In this document: positions 35,382-43,716 of the stretch, piece by piece
Layout of the letters: each line of letters opens with the position of its first letter
Numbering within the stretch: position 1 is the first letter of the stretch
Assembly (NCBI GenBank): GCA_019639175.1
Contig: JAHBSK010000007.1
Location: 164,552 to 228,551, forward strand
Direction: 5' to 3'
DNA length: 64,000 bases
From: Acidobacteriota bacterium
GTDB taxonomy: Bacteria > Acidobacteriota > Blastocatellia > Pyrinomonadales > Pyrinomonadaceae
Notes under the pieces: generated by a model
Databases searched by the model: none
What the model was told of the DNA's origin: nothing
The model's input: the letters and a program-made list of their open reading frames with translations, nothing else
Position numbers and translations under genes: made by a program

Positions 35382-35596
35382 ACGACACATTTAATGACAA
35401 AATTTCTCAGGCAAAACGAAAACTGTGGGAAAAGCTGACCATGGAAGAACGGCTGCTTATAACCGATCAGTTCTTTATGACAGCGAAAGACATCATTCTC
35501 GACAACGCCCCAAAACATCTTTCAGAAAATCAGCTAAAACGCTACGTTTACGAAAAAATGCACCGCGAACCGCCACCTAAAGGATTGTGGGAATAG
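35378..35596 (+). CDS. Small conserved-looking protein, unknown
   Basis: 72 aa, mostly helical and charged: NDTFNDKISQAKRKLWEKLT, MEERLLITDQFFMTAKDIIL, NQLKRYVYEKMHREPPPKGL. No cysteine cluster, signal or membrane segment is seen. I do not recognise a family. The start is fixed by the 4-nt overlap with the ligA remnant, which suggests that it was the ancestral gene downstream of ligA. The AT-rich restriction island starts directly after its stop. Confidence 0.65.
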   Translation: MNDTFNDKISQAKRKLWEKLTMEERLLITDQFFMTAKDIILDNAPKHLSENQLKRYVYEKMHREPPPKGLWE

Positions 35597-35610
35597 AAAA
35601 TGTAAAAATG

Positions 35611-36687
35611 TCACGTGAATCTAATCTGTAAGTTCAGCTTAAAGTACAATTGTCCTTTTTCACCGTAAACTGTACCAAATTCGTGTCGTGTACTACTTGC
35701 AGTTTCTAATTTTGTATTTGTAAACAAATAGTCTTCAAATTCGTTTCGGTTGTAAATGTGATAACACAAAATTTCTCCGTCACTTTTTACTACTAAATAC
35801 CCGCCCGTTGCATCAAGTTCACCTGTCCAAACTTTTGACGGCATCATTCCTAATGCAATGTCTGTCAGAAAGCGTTTGATTTTGTATGTATAAAATGGAT
35901 GATGATTTTCCAAGTTGTAACCAAGTGGATTTTTTGTGGAAATTTCAGAAACTAAATCCGAAGTTTTAGAATAATTGGAAGTGAAAAATAAAAGCAAAAT
36001 TTCCGAAATAATATTAGGCAATGCACTATCAATCAAAACAAGATTGTTTTCAAAAACAGAACTTTCGGGTTTGCTAAACTGTAATTTTCCTTTCAGTTTT
36101 TTTAGCTTTTCAATTCGGTCTTTGATTTTACTTCTCGTGTCAATCGAATTTATCTCTGAAATCTGATTTTGTGTTAAATTCAGGTTTGAAATTTTATAAA
36201 TAAAGTTGGTTGTTTTCCCTGCATTTAGTAGGGTGGAAGCTCCGCCAAGTTGAGATTTTATGCTAAAACCAAGTTCCGGATTCGTTCCTGTTCGTTGGTC
36301 GTGAATGACGATTCTAATATCACTTTTTACGGTTGATCTTGCTTTTAAAGAATGACTATTGAAAGAGTTAATGAAACTTTCAATTTCAGGAATTGAAAAT
36401 GTAGCCCTTGTTTTTTCCTTGAGCTTAGTAAGTAAAAAATGGGCTTGTTTTTTGAACTCGTTTACAGAAATTCTGACTTCTTCGTTGTCGTTTTTAACGA
36501 TCACCAAATCGTTGTCATAACTAAACTCAAATGTTCCATTTGACTCATCACGCAACACTTTGATAATCGGAAAGATCAGATTTTCAATTTTATTTAGGTC
36601 ACTGTCCCCAGCAAAAAGTCGCTTGTCCGCAATAACTTTCAGAAGCGTATAAATTTCGCTCCACTCACCTTTATTTCCAGTTAGCAT
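35611..36687 (-). CDS. HpaII-family type II restriction endonuclease
   Basis: 358 aa from ATG 36687 (AAGAGA 8 nt upstream); an ATG 27 nt further upstream would lie deeper in the previous gene. MLTGNKGEWSEIYTLLKVIA is the HpaII-family start. The middle SDIRIVIHDQRTGTNPELGF with SIKSQLGGASTLLN has the D...S-x-K-S-Q arrangement expected of the nuclease core. The C-terminus TRHEFGTVY then LYFKLNLQIRF is also characteristic. HpaII recognises CCGG; the same specificity is inferred here from family and the partner methylase. The gene is markedly AT-rich compared with its neighbours. Confidence 0.88.
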   Translation of the reverse strand: MLTGNKGEWSEIYTLLKVIADKRLFAGDSDLNKIENLIFPIIKVLRDESNGTFEFSYDNDLVIVKNDNEEVRISVNEFKKQAHFLLTKLKEKTRATFSIPEIESFINSFNSHSLKARSTVKSDIRIVIHDQRTGTNPELGFSIKSQLGGASTLLNAGKTTNFIYKISNLNLTQNQISEINSIDTRSKIKDRIEKLKKLKGKLQFSKPESSVFENNLVLIDSALPNIISEILLLFFTSNYSKTSDLVSEISTKNPLGYNLENHHPFYTYKIKRFLTDIALGMMPSKVWTGELDATGGYLVVKSDGEILCYHIYNRNEFEDYLFTNTKLETASSTRHEFGTVYGEKGQLYFKLNLQIRFT

Positions 36688-37004
36688 ATAACGATCTCTT
36701 TTGCTAATCGCCAATCTGAGTTATTCCAGATACGTCCGTTATAGGAGATATTGGCAACGAAACGATTATTCTGATCAACCACTTCTCCACCAGTCCAATT
36801 TGCTGAGCCTAGATTATGTGTTGAAATAAACTGCAAACATTTGGTGCGGGCATCTTGCAGGTCGCTTACTGGTACGTATTTTATCCCTGTAGGCTTATTC
36901 ATTTCTTCTGCTTTGCCGGAAGATGACATAAAAGGAAACCTTTCGTGGTCTCTAATTGAACCAATACTAACAAATAATGTTTGTTCAGAATTATTCTCGG
37001 ACAT
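36681..37004 (-). CDS. Small protein inside the restriction-modification operon, unknown
   Basis: 107 aa: VSIGSIRDHERFPFMSSSGK, MNKPTGIKYVPVSDLQDART, FISTHNLGSANWTGGEVVDQ, FVANISYNGRIWNNSDWRLA. It overlaps the methylase gene by 14 nt and the endonuclease start by about 7 nt, and has AGGAGG before its ATG, so it is clearly translated as part of the operon. It has no helix-turn-helix pattern, so a classical C-protein is unlikely. It could be a subunit, an inhibitor or an accessory specificity factor. I know no family for it. Confidence 0.75.
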   Translation of the reverse strand: MSENNSEQTLFVSIGSIRDHERFPFMSSSGKAEEMNKPTGIKYVPVSDLQDARTKCLQFISTHNLGSANWTGGEVVDQNNRFVANISYNGRIWNNSDWRLAKEIVIC

Positions 37005-38208
37005 TTTTTTTCCCTCCTAAGGCTGAAAGAATCTTTTTTGCGGTAGCCTTAATAGCCGGTACCGCCACCGAATTACCAAATTGTTTATACGCGGAAGCAT
37101 CTGCAACGGGGATGATAAACTTATCAGAGAATCCCTGTAATCTTGCCCATTCTCTTGGCGTCATTTTACGCACTCCCTCTCTGTTAACTTCACCCTTAAT
37201 GTGTGTGGTTGGAGTGAAGTCAGTAATGCGGTGATCATACACAAGATTTCTCTCTCGTCCCATCCCGCCAACAACAATGGCGTTTGCTATGCCGTCGTCC
37301 GGAATTATGGCATAACCAAATCCGTTCCCCTTGCTTTCATGCCTCGTCTTATGAGCTTCTAAAGTAGTTAAATATTGAGTAGATAGATAGTATTTAGTCG
37401 GAACTATTTCCTTCTCTTTTATATCTGCGAATTTAACTATTCTCTTCGTCGGTTTAGGGTAGCGGAATTTCGTCACCTCTGTATCAGGATGAAACCCAAC
37501 TATGAAAACCCGTTCTCTGTTCTGCGGCACACCGAAGTCTTTGGCATTTATTATTTGGGGATCCGGAACAAAATAGCCCAAATCGTTTCTTAAAACATTT
37601 AAGATCGTGGATAAGGTCTTTCCCCCATTATGATTTCTCAACCCCTTCACGTTTTCTAAAAAGATCGCCGCAGGCTGCTTTCTTCTTATGATCTCTGCGA
37701 CATCAAAAAACAGGGTGCCTCTTGTATCTTCGAATCCGCCTCGCTTCCCCGCTATAGAAAAGGCTTGGCATGGGAAACCCGCACACAAAATATCAAACCC
37801 GTCAGGTATATACCTTTTAACGCTCTCTTTGGTTATATCGCCAAATGGTGTTTCTCCAAAATTTGCCCTGTAAGTTTTTTGAGCCTCTTTATCCCACTCA
37901 CTTGAAAACACACACTTTCCGCCTAAGTCTTGCATCGCCATTCGGAACCCGCCAATACCGGCAAAAAGATCAATAAACTTAAAAGTGGGACTTTCTATCG
38001 GTTTGAATGGAACATCAACCTCATCAAAAAGCCCTCGCTGTAATGCCGTCTCTGCGTCTTCAAGCGTAAAGTACTTTTCAGGATTCTCCTTTTCCAAAAT
38101 CCCTTTAACATACTCGACAGCATCACCTCTATAAAATCCGGAAACTCCGTTTGTTTTGTTGTGAAGGTAATGTGAAATAACGGCTTCTTTCATTTCTGTT
38201 TCGCTCAC
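36991..38208 (-). CDS. DNA (cytosine-5) methyltransferase, HpaII-type partner
   Basis: 405 aa. C5-methylase motifs in order: I FIDLFAGIGGFRMAMQDLGG; IV with catalytic cysteine AGFPCQAFSIAGKRGGFED; VI FLENVKGL; VIII VPQNRERVFIVGFHP region; IX-X TPREWARLQGFSDKF and KQFGNSVAVPAIKATA. About 85 residues before motif I form a DUF-like N-terminal extension (KEAVISHYLHNKTNGVSGFY). GTG 38208 or ATG 38193 may start it. It protects CCGG (inferred) against the downstream endonuclease. Preceded by vsr with a 2-nt gap. Confidence 0.9.
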   Translation of the reverse strand: MSETEMKEAVISHYLHNKTNGVSGFYRGDAVEYVKGILEKENPEKYFTLEDAETALQRGLFDEVDVPFKPIESPTFKFIDLFAGIGGFRMAMQDLGGKCVFSSEWDKEAQKTYRANFGETPFGDITKESVKRYIPDGFDILCAGFPCQAFSIAGKRGGFEDTRGTLFFDVAEIIRRKQPAAIFLENVKGLRNHNGGKTLSTILNVLRNDLGYFVPDPQIINAKDFGVPQNRERVFIVGFHPDTEVTKFRYPKPTKRIVKFADIKEKEIVPTKYYLSTQYLTTLEAHKTRHESKGNGFGYAIIPDDGIANAIVVGGMGRERNLVYDHRITDFTPTTHIKGEVNREGVRKMTPREWARLQGFSDKFIIPVADASAYKQFGNSVAVPAIKATAKKILSALGGKKNVRE

Positions 38209-38210
38209 GG

Positions 38211-38627
38211 TCAGTAACTGCCTTTCAGCACTTCTTCAATTCTAAAAATACAAGAATCTAAATTCTTTATGACATCTCTGCCCCAAAAACGTAAAACAAT
38301 CCAGCCTTGCTCGTTCAATTTATCGTTAACCGTTTTGTCTCTTTCGATATTCTTTTCAATTTTGGAGAACCAAAATTCCCTATTGGTCTTATGGTCATTC
38401 TTTCTAACATCCCAATTTTTGCCGTGCCAGAATTCGCCGTCGACAAATATTGCGAGTTTGAATTTCTTGAAAGTCAGGTCAGGTTTTCCAAAGACTGTTC
38501 GGTCATTTTTCCGATAGCGATAGCCCAATGAATAAAGTTTCTTGGCGAGAAGAACCTCCGCTTTTGATCCGGTCGATCTAACCGCTTGCATGTTTCTTCT
38601 TCGCTGTTCTTTCGTTAGACGATCCAT
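38211..38627 (-). CDS. vsr: Very-short-patch repair endonuclease
   Basis: 138 aa from ATG 38627, the size of Vsr. MDRLTKEQRRRNMQAVRSTG, then KAEVLLAKKLYSLGYRYRKN, VFGKPDLTFKKFKLAIFVDG, EFWHGKNWDVRK and WIVLRFWGRDV match the family; F-V-D-G-x-F-W-H-G carries the catalytic Asp and His. It nicks T:G mismatches arising from deamination of 5-methylcytosine, so it matches the adjacent C5-methylase. It is probably the first gene of the four-gene island operon. Confidence 0.92.
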   Translation of the reverse strand: MDRLTKEQRRRNMQAVRSTGSKAEVLLAKKLYSLGYRYRKNDRTVFGKPDLTFKKFKLAIFVDGEFWHGKNWDVRKNDHKTNREFWFSKIEKNIERDKTVNDKLNEQGWIVLRFWGRDVIKNLDSCIFRIEEVLKGSY

Positions 38628-38636
38628 GCTTGGACA

Positions 38637-38651
38637 AACAACAATGTTGTT
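38637..38651. promoter_or_regulatory. 15-nt palindrome upstream of vsr
   Basis: AACAACA-A-TGTTGTT, perfect 7-bp arms about one base, lying 10-24 nt upstream of the vsr ATG and just downstream of a TATAAC-like -10 box on the minus strand. It is a probable operator for delayed or autogenous control of the restriction-modification operon, as C-protein boxes do elsewhere. Confidence 0.5.
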
Positions 38652-38740
38652 ATAATGATACCAAATTGGTGTCATCGTGGCATTGAAAAACCATCAAAAT
38701 GAAGTGATTTTAACATACTCAGTTTTTTATGCAATCTAGC

Positions 38741-39748
38741 TTAAAACCGCTTTGTGTATTTGTGGCAATACGGTGTGCCGCCTTTCTTTTCGTAGTAGCG
38801 TTGGTGGTATTCTTCGGCTTGCCAGAAGCGGCGGGCGGGTTTTAGTTTGGTGGCGACGTTTAGGCCTTTGTCTTCCAGCAATTTGATAAGTTTTTGGGCG
38901 ATCTCTTTTTGATTCTCGTCTTGAAAAAATATGACGGACTGATATTGCTGGCCGATGTCCGGGCCTTGGCCGTCGGTTTGGGTCGGGTCGTGGATCTCAA
39001 AAAAGAGGCGTGCAAGCTTTTCGTAATTGGTCAGCTTTGGGTCAAATTCCACCTCGACCGCTTCATAGTGGCCTGTTGTCTTGCTTAACACCTGCTCGTA
39101 TGTCGGCCGCGAAACGCTGCCGCCGGTGTAGCCCGATCTGACGCTTTTCACGCCTTTTTCACGTAAGAAATAATACTCGACGCCCCAAAAACATCCGCCC
39201 GCAAAAATGGCGGTGTTGGCTTTCTTTTTTGACACCTTTGGAATGAATACAAGCGATGTTGTGTTTACACAATGGCGTGTGTTTTTAGCGGTAAATCTTT
39301 CGCCGTAAAAAACGTGTCCAAGATGGCCCTTGCATCTTGAACAGATTATCTCGGTGCGTTCACCATCTGCATCGGGGACTTTGGTAACTGCTCCGGGGAT
39401 CTCCTGATCAAAGCTCGGCCAGCCGCAATTCGAGTGAAACTTATCGTTCGAAACATATAGCTCCGCATCGCATTGGCGGCAATAATATTTGCCCTCTTCA
39501 AAATTGTCGGTCAGTTCGCCTGTAAACGCACGGTCGGTGCCTTTATCGACGATCACGTGCTTTTCTGCTTCTGTTAATTGATTCAGTTCCACTTTCACCT
39601 CCGGCGTCGGCGTCGGTGACGGATCAAACATCGAACCGCTATCCGCCGGCCCCGAGTTTCCTGATATGATCGCTCCCCCGACCAATGCCAGAAGCATCAG
39701 CCCACAGAACACCGACGCGGCCTTAAAGGTGATATTGTTAACCGACAT
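38741..39748 (-). CDS. msrBA: Membrane-anchored MsrB-MsrA methionine sulfoxide reductase fusion
   Basis: 335 aa. An N-terminal anchor or signal (FCGLMLLALVGGAIISG) is followed by a PTPTPEV linker. The MsrB domain spans about 50-170, with the zinc CxxC pairs YYCRQCDAEL and IICSRCKGHLGHVF, and catalytic Cys in RHCVNTTSLVF. The MsrA domain spans about 180-335, with FAGGCFWGVEYYF and catalytic Cys in GGCFWG. HDPTQTDGQGPDIGQQYQSV follows. Both stereoisomers of methionine sulfoxide would be reduced at the cell envelope. The domain order MsrB-MsrA differs from the common MsrA-MsrB order. Monocistronic. Confidence 0.94.
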   Translation of the reverse strand: MSVNNITFKAASVFCGLMLLALVGGAIISGNSGPADSGSMFDPSPTPTPEVKVELNQLTEAEKHVIVDKGTDRAFTGELTDNFEEGKYYCRQCDAELYVSNDKFHSNCGWPSFDQEIPGAVTKVPDADGERTEIICSRCKGHLGHVFYGERFTAKNTRHCVNTTSLVFIPKVSKKKANTAIFAGGCFWGVEYYFLREKGVKSVRSGYTGGSVSRPTYEQVLSKTTGHYEAVEVEFDPKLTNYEKLARLFFEIHDPTQTDGQGPDIGQQYQSVIFFQDENQKEIAQKLIKLLEDKGLNVATKLKPARRFWQAEEYHQRYYEKKGGTPYCHKYTKRF

Positions 39749-40016
39749 ATCGTATGACTCAACGTATAGTTAGATGCAGATCATATCAATAGATAATAAT
39801 ATACCTTATCAGATACAAAAGAACCCCTTTTTTCATGCCCAAACCTGTCTATTGCCTTTCGCAATGAAGACAAGCCTGAATATAATAAGGGCCTAAACGG
39901 TTCGGCGGACAGCCGGGTTCGGTGCGGCACGGCGGTTATTAAAAACTCTTTCGACATTTACGTTATTAGGCGGAAACTTGCGGACATTTTGTCGCAATGA
40001 TGTATATAATAGGTAT

Positions 40017-40259
40017 ATGATCCGAGTAAAGGAACGAAAAACAACAAAAGCCGGCTTTGATAGTTTAGTTGTGGAAATACCAAGGGATTTCGCGGTCGAT
40101 CATGGCCTGCCTGAGCGGTCTTTGGCAACTCTAACGGTTCGAGACGGAAAAATATTGTCGGAAATAATTGAGTATTCGGCGGATGACGAGAATGAGGTTG
40201 ACGAGTTTCTTAATGATTTTCCGGGTTTTGACGAGGAGATGAGGTCACTTGGCGACTGA
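40017..40259 (+). CDS. Antitoxin of the Doc toxin
   Basis: 80 aa: IRVKERKTTKAGFDSLVVEI, AVDHGLPERSLATLTVRDGK, YSADDENEVDEFLNDFPGFD. An AbrB/Phd-like N-terminus and a strongly acidic C-terminus fit a Fic/Doc antitoxin. The ATG is 6 nt after a perfect TATAAT (40005-40010), with no Shine-Dalgarno site, so the mRNA is probably leaderless. It overlaps the toxin gene by 11 nt. Confidence 0.75.
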   Translation: MIRVKERKTTKAGFDSLVVEIPRDFAVDHGLPERSLATLTVRDGKILSEIIEYSADDENEVDEFLNDFPGFDEEMRSLGD

Positions 40260-40647
40260 AACTTTTGTTTACCTGACTCTGCCGGAAGCTGTTAAATTCC
40301 ATGTCCTCTACATGAGAAAGGTGGGCGAAACGCGGTTCGGCGTTTTTGACAGCGACCTTATTGAATCTGCTCTTGCCCGACCGAAACATGCGGCTGTTTA
40401 CGAAAATGCCGATCTGATCCGGCAGGCCGCGACATTGCTTTTCGGACTTATTAAAAGTCACCCATGGGAAGGCGGAAACAAACGCACGGCAACTCTTTTG
40501 ACAAACCTCTTTCTAAAACGAAACGGCACAAAACTAACGGCGTCAGTTCCGGATATCATTGATATGTGTTTAAAGGTCGAAGCCGATGAGTGGAAAGTTG
40601 ACGAGATCGAGAAATGGCTTCGGGATCGAACTGAGAAGAAACATTAG
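40249..40647 (+). CDS. doc: Death-on-curing (Doc/Fic) toxin
   Basis: 132 aa. The Fic motif H71-PWEGGNKRT80 is complete, matching H-x-F/W-x-x-G-N-K-R of Doc. VYLTLPEAVKFHVLYMR and the helix ESALARPKHAAVYENADLIR are characteristic of the Doc subfamily, whose members phosphorylate EF-Tu. Translation starts at TTG 40249, preceded by GAGGT, inside the antitoxin gene; no ATG is available. The 37-nt gap to the next gene contains AAGGAGG. Confidence 0.92.
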   Translation: MATETFVYLTLPEAVKFHVLYMRKVGETRFGVFDSDLIESALARPKHAAVYENADLIRQAATLLFGLIKSHPWEGGNKRTATLLTNLFLKRNGTKLTASVPDIIDMCLKVEADEWKVDEIEKWLRDRTEKKH

Positions 40648-40684
40648 AAACTGAGTCACCGGCAAATAAGGAGGAAAGCTGAAG

Positions 40685-41125
40685 GTGTTTCCTTGGAAAA
40701 TAGCTGTTTTGCTTGCGATACCGGCTGTGGCCGGAATCTACTATTTCTATTATGCTAAGGACCTGGCGTCGCCACAAAAGGAATTACTGCGCTTGAGGCT
40801 TTCTCTGTTGTGTCTGATCGGTTTCTTTCTCGTGGGAATCATCAAAGCGCCTTTTTTTGGTTATTATGTCGATACTTCGCCGACGTACATTCAGACGATT
40901 GACGATGCTCGATTCGCAATCCAAAGATCGAATGAAACCATCAAAAAACTGGCAGATGATTCACGCGAAAGTTTCTGGATGATCTTTATGACCTCGGCCA
41001 TTCTAATAGGATATGTTCTGCCATCATTTCTGCGGCTTTCAGAAGCAATGATTCCCGGAGAAAGCGAAGAACCAAACCTCGATGATGACAGGCCGATCTC
41101 GATTTTTGACGATGACAGATCATAA
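40685..41125 (+). CDS. Small membrane protein, unknown
   Basis: 146 aa with three hydrophobic segments: IAVLLAIPAVAGIYYFYY, LSLLCLIGFFLVGIIKA and SFWMIFMTSAILIGYVLPSF. An acidic tail (ESEEPNLDDDRPISIFDDDR) ends it. GTG 40685 is the start, with AAGGAGG 12 nt before. No family recognised. It lies between the Doc module and the glyA remnant, so it was probably the gene upstream of glyA before MntA/HepT was inserted. Confidence 0.65.
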   Translation: MFPWKIAVLLAIPAVAGIYYFYYAKDLASPQKELLRLRLSLLCLIGFFLVGIIKAPFFGYYVDTSPTYIQTIDDARFAIQRSNETIKKLADDSRESFWMIFMTSAILIGYVLPSFLRLSEAMIPGESEEPNLDDDRPISIFDDDRS

Positions 41126-41190
41126 TTTTTCTCACATATGGGCTGGCGGCGAGTAATGGTTTGATCGTCGGTGCTATTGGAAACAAGACG
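41124..41190 (+). pseudogene. Probable glyA 5' remnant
   Basis: Two anchors match the start of glyA at the same spacing. AATTTTTCTCACA (41124-41136) corresponds to AATTTTTTCACA (41882-41893), and TGATCGTCGGTGCTAT (41162-41177) to TGATCAGCGATGCTAT (41919-41934). Exactly 25 nt separate the anchors in both. The following GGAAAC-AAGACGGCGG fits a SHMT-like GNE(T)RR coding stretch. Identity between the anchors is low, so this is the weakest of the four 5' remnants. Confidence 0.55.
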
Positions 41191-41245
41191 GCGGTACCGG
41201 CGATCTCGGTATGATTCATCAAAGAGTTTGATGTACAATTCTGAC

Positions 41246-41545
41246 ATGTTCGATCTTGAATTATATAAGGATGAAATCGCCCTTATCTGTAAGAGATTCG
41301 GGATCAAAAAGCTTGAATTTTTCGGGTCGGTCCTTTCCGAAGAGTTTGGTGAACACAGCGATATTGATTGCCTTATAACATTTGATGAGAGCGACGGTAA
41401 CTATTTTCACCGTTACTTTGATCTGAAATACGCATTGGAGGAACTTTTGGGCCGCGATGTCGATATAGTTGTCGATTCCGCAATAAAAAATCCATATTTC
41501 CGTATGGCAGTTGACCGTTCGAGACAGCTTGTTTATGCAGCATGA
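41246..41545 (+). CDS. mntA: MntA-type nucleotidyltransferase antitoxin
   Basis: 99 aa minimal nucleotidyltransferase: ICKRFGIKKLEFFGSVLSEE, then FGEHSDIDCLITFDESD with G-S-x(9)-D-x-D, and LGRDVDIVVDSAIKNPYFR carrying the third aspartate. MntA antitoxins AMPylate HepT near its active site. An ATG 15 nt upstream (41231) is also possible. It overlaps the HepT gene by 11 nt. The pair lies between the putative glyA remnant and intact glyA. Confidence 0.88.
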   Translation: MFDLELYKDEIALICKRFGIKKLEFFGSVLSEEFGEHSDIDCLITFDESDGNYFHRYFDLKYALEELLGRDVDIVVDSAIKNPYFRMAVDRSRQLVYAA

Positions 41546-41873
41546 CATTCGCAAACTCTGTTTTGATATTCTGCGAGCGATCGAAGATATCAAGACCTTT
41601 ACCGAGGGGCTGGAGTATGAACAATACCAGCAGAACCGATTGGTAAGACTGGCGGTTGAGCGTGATTATGAGATCATCGGCGAAGCATTGAAGAGAATGG
41701 AAATTAGGTTCGCGGATGATTTCGCAACCGTGGCTAATGGCCGAAAAATAATAGATTTTCGCAATCTGCTTGCCCACGGATACGATGAGATCGCGGATGA
41801 GATCGTTTGGGCAATAACGAAATATGATATCAATGTGTTAGAGAGCGATATTAAGCAAATATTAGGCCAATAA
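41535..41873 (+). CDS. hepT: HepT-type HEPN toxin
   Basis: 112 aa HEPN-fold ribonuclease: [60 protein letters not shown]. The R-x4-H-x-Y active site is R76 to H81 and Y83. HepT cleaves RNA and is neutralised by MntA. Its stop is 2 nt before the glyA ATG. glyA has no Shine-Dalgarno site of its own there, so it seems to depend on translation from hepT. Confidence 0.9.
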   Translation: MQHDIRKLCFDILRAIEDIKTFTEGLEYEQYQQNRLVRLAVERDYEIIGEALKRMEIRFADDFATVANGRKIIDFRNLLAHGYDEIADEIVWAITKYDINVLESDIKQILGQ

Positions 41874-41875
41874 GA

Positions 41876-43135
41876 ATGAACAATTTTTTCACAGCAAACT
41901 TATCAGAAGCTGATCCGGTGATCAGCGATGCTATCAGTAATGAAGTTCGGCGGCAGGCTTACGGGCTTGAGCTTATTGCGTCGGAGAATTTTGTTTCCGA
42001 GGCGGTTTTGCAGGCGCTTGGGACGGTTTTGACGAACAAGTATGCTGAGGGTTATCCGGGCAAGCGTTATTATGGCGGATGCGAGTTTGCCGACGTTGTC
42101 GAACAGGCGGCCATTGACCGCGCAAAGCAGATCTTTGGCGCCGATCATGTAAATGTTCAGCCGCACTCGGGTGCACAGGCAAATATGTCAGTTCTGCTGG
42201 CAGCTTTGGAACACGGCGACACCATTTTGGGAATGAACCTTTCGCACGGCGGGCATCTGACACACGGCCATCCGCTGAATTTTTCAGGCCTGAATTACAC
42301 CGTCGCCGATTATGGCGTCAACAAAGACACCGAACAGATCGATTATGACGAGCTTCAGCGAATTGCGGAAGAAAGCCGTCCGAAAATGCTGATATGCGGT
42401 GCATCCGCCTATCCGCGAACGATAGATTTTGCACGCATCGGCGAGATCGCCCGCAGCGTTGACGCGATGGTAATGGCGGACATTGCCCACATCGCGGGGC
42501 TTGTTGCGGCGGGGCTTCATCCTTCGCCCGTGCCGCATTGCGATTTTGTCACAACGACAACGCACAAAACCTTGCGAGGCCCTCGCGGCGGCATGGCGAT
42601 GTGCAAGGAAGAATATGCGAAAGACCTTGACCGACGCGTTTTCCCGGGCGTTCAGGGCGGGCCGCTGATGCACGTCATCGCGGCAAAGGCCGTCTCGTTC
42701 GGTGAGGCTTTACAGCCCGATTTCAAAACGTATCAGGAACAAATATTAAAGAACGCACAGGCTCTTGCAAAGGCTTTGACCGGTGCCGGGCTGCGGCTCG
42801 TTTCGGGCGGCACGGACAATCACTTGCTGCTTGTTGACGTGTTCATGGACGGCAAAGGCATCACCGGAAAGGAAGCCGAAAAGGCACTGGACGAAGTGCA
42901 TATCACCGTCAATAAAAATACAATTCCATTTGATCAAAACAAGCCGTTCGTCGCCTCGGGCATACGTTTGGGCACGCCCGCATTGACCACACGAGGAATG
43001 AAGGAAGCGGAAATGACAAAGATCGGCGAGATGATCGCCGCCGTTATCAGCGAACCTGATTCTGATGAGGTAAGGGCAAAGGTCAAGGCAGAAGTTGCGG
43101 AAATAACGGCACGTTTCCCTATGTATAAAAGGTAA
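41876..43135 (+). CDS. glyA: Serine hydroxymethyltransferase
   Basis: 419 aa, normal SHMT size. [40 protein letters not shown], and [20 protein letters not shown] are invariant blocks. The PLP lysine lies in [20 protein letters not shown] (the second T-H-K). It interconverts serine and glycine with tetrahydrofolate in the cytoplasm. Directly preceded by the hepT stop (2 nt). An IR hairpin separates it from the convergent gene at 43192. Confidence 0.97.
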   Translation: MNNFFTANLSEADPVISDAISNEVRRQAYGLELIASENFVSEAVLQALGTVLTNKYAEGYPGKRYYGGCEFADVVEQAAIDRAKQIFGADHVNVQPHSGAQANMSVLLAALEHGDTILGMNLSHGGHLTHGHPLNFSGLNYTVADYGVNKDTEQIDYDELQRIAEESRPKMLICGASAYPRTIDFARIGEIARSVDAMVMADIAHIAGLVAAGLHPSPVPHCDFVTTTTHKTLRGPRGGMAMCKEEYAKDLDRRVFPGVQGGPLMHVIAAKAVSFGEALQPDFKTYQEQILKNAQALAKALTGAGLRLVSGGTDNHLLLVDVFMDGKGITGKEAEKALDEVHITVNKNTIPFDQNKPFVASGIRLGTPALTTRGMKEAEMTKIGEMIAAVISEPDSDEVRAKVKAEVAEITARFPMYKR

Positions 43136-43158
43136 GGCTTTTACCGTTTACCGTCAGG

Positions 43159-43204
43159 ATGCGGAGAGCAATGTTTCAGAGACCAAAGGTCTCATTCTCC
43201 GCAT
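43159..43204. terminator. Hairpin between convergent glyA and 43192 gene
   Basis: The outer stem is ATGCGGAGA (43159-43167) with TCTCCGCAT (43196-43204), and the inner stem is GAGACC-AAA-GGTCTC (43079 is not involved; inner arms 43179-43184 and 43188-43193). There is no T run, so it may act as a bidirectional hairpin rather than a canonical terminator. Confidence 0.45.
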
Positions 43205-43569
43205 TCGTTCTCAAACATTTCTACATCTTTGAGAAAGCCGTTGATCTCCTCCGGCATCGGCGTATTTGTACAGATATAGAATCGTTTGGCAGCCTTTAAA
43301 GATGCATCGCCCACAATGGAGCTTCGCAAGCTCTCATTATCCCGGAGTTCCGCGACCATCGTCCGAATGGTTCGTTCATGTCTTTCCAGCAATATTGCGC
43401 TGTCGCCTGACTTGATGAGCAACGCATCATTTGCGGCAGAACCCAGCATGCCCGTATAGAACATCACCGCCCATCTGTTGTGTATTTCCCTGGCAATATA
43501 CCCTGTTATGATCGAACCTGCCAACGCTCCAATTATCAGAAACAACAGGCACAAAAGCACTTTTTTCAT
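43192..43569 (-). CDS. Membrane-anchored small protein, unknown
   Basis: 125 aa. The N-terminus KKVLLCLLFLIIGALAGSII is a signal anchor. The rest is soluble (HERTIRTMVAELRDNESLRS; MPEEINGFLKDVEMFENECG) with two cysteines that could pair (YICTNT, NECGE). No family recognised. It stands alone, convergent with glyA. Confidence 0.65.
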   Translation of the reverse strand: MKKVLLCLLFLIIGALAGSIITGYIAREIHNRWAVMFYTGMLGSAANDALLIKSGDSAILLERHERTIRTMVAELRDNESLRSSIVGDASLKAAKRFYICTNTPMPEEINGFLKDVEMFENECGE

Positions 43570-43716
43570 ATATCTACCCTCCGCGTAAACGCTACGGCAT
43601 TGGACGCCGTATCAGAACTGTTTTTGCAAAGCTCGGAGAGGAATTATATGACATAACCTGTTTGGCCGACTTCCTCGGTTTACAAAAATGTCACCGCGTA
43701 TAAAATAAAAGTGAAA

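Noticed and set aside
38676..38740. Possible 3' remnant of the 72-aa gene on the far side of the restriction island
   Set aside because: A GTGG-x-A...GAAAA similarity can be drawn, but it is AT-rich and not better than chance by eye.
39749..40004. Hidden gene in the 268-bp gap between msrBA and the Doc module
   Set aside because: AT-rich, no coding frame with a recognisable protein; it probably holds only the two promoters.
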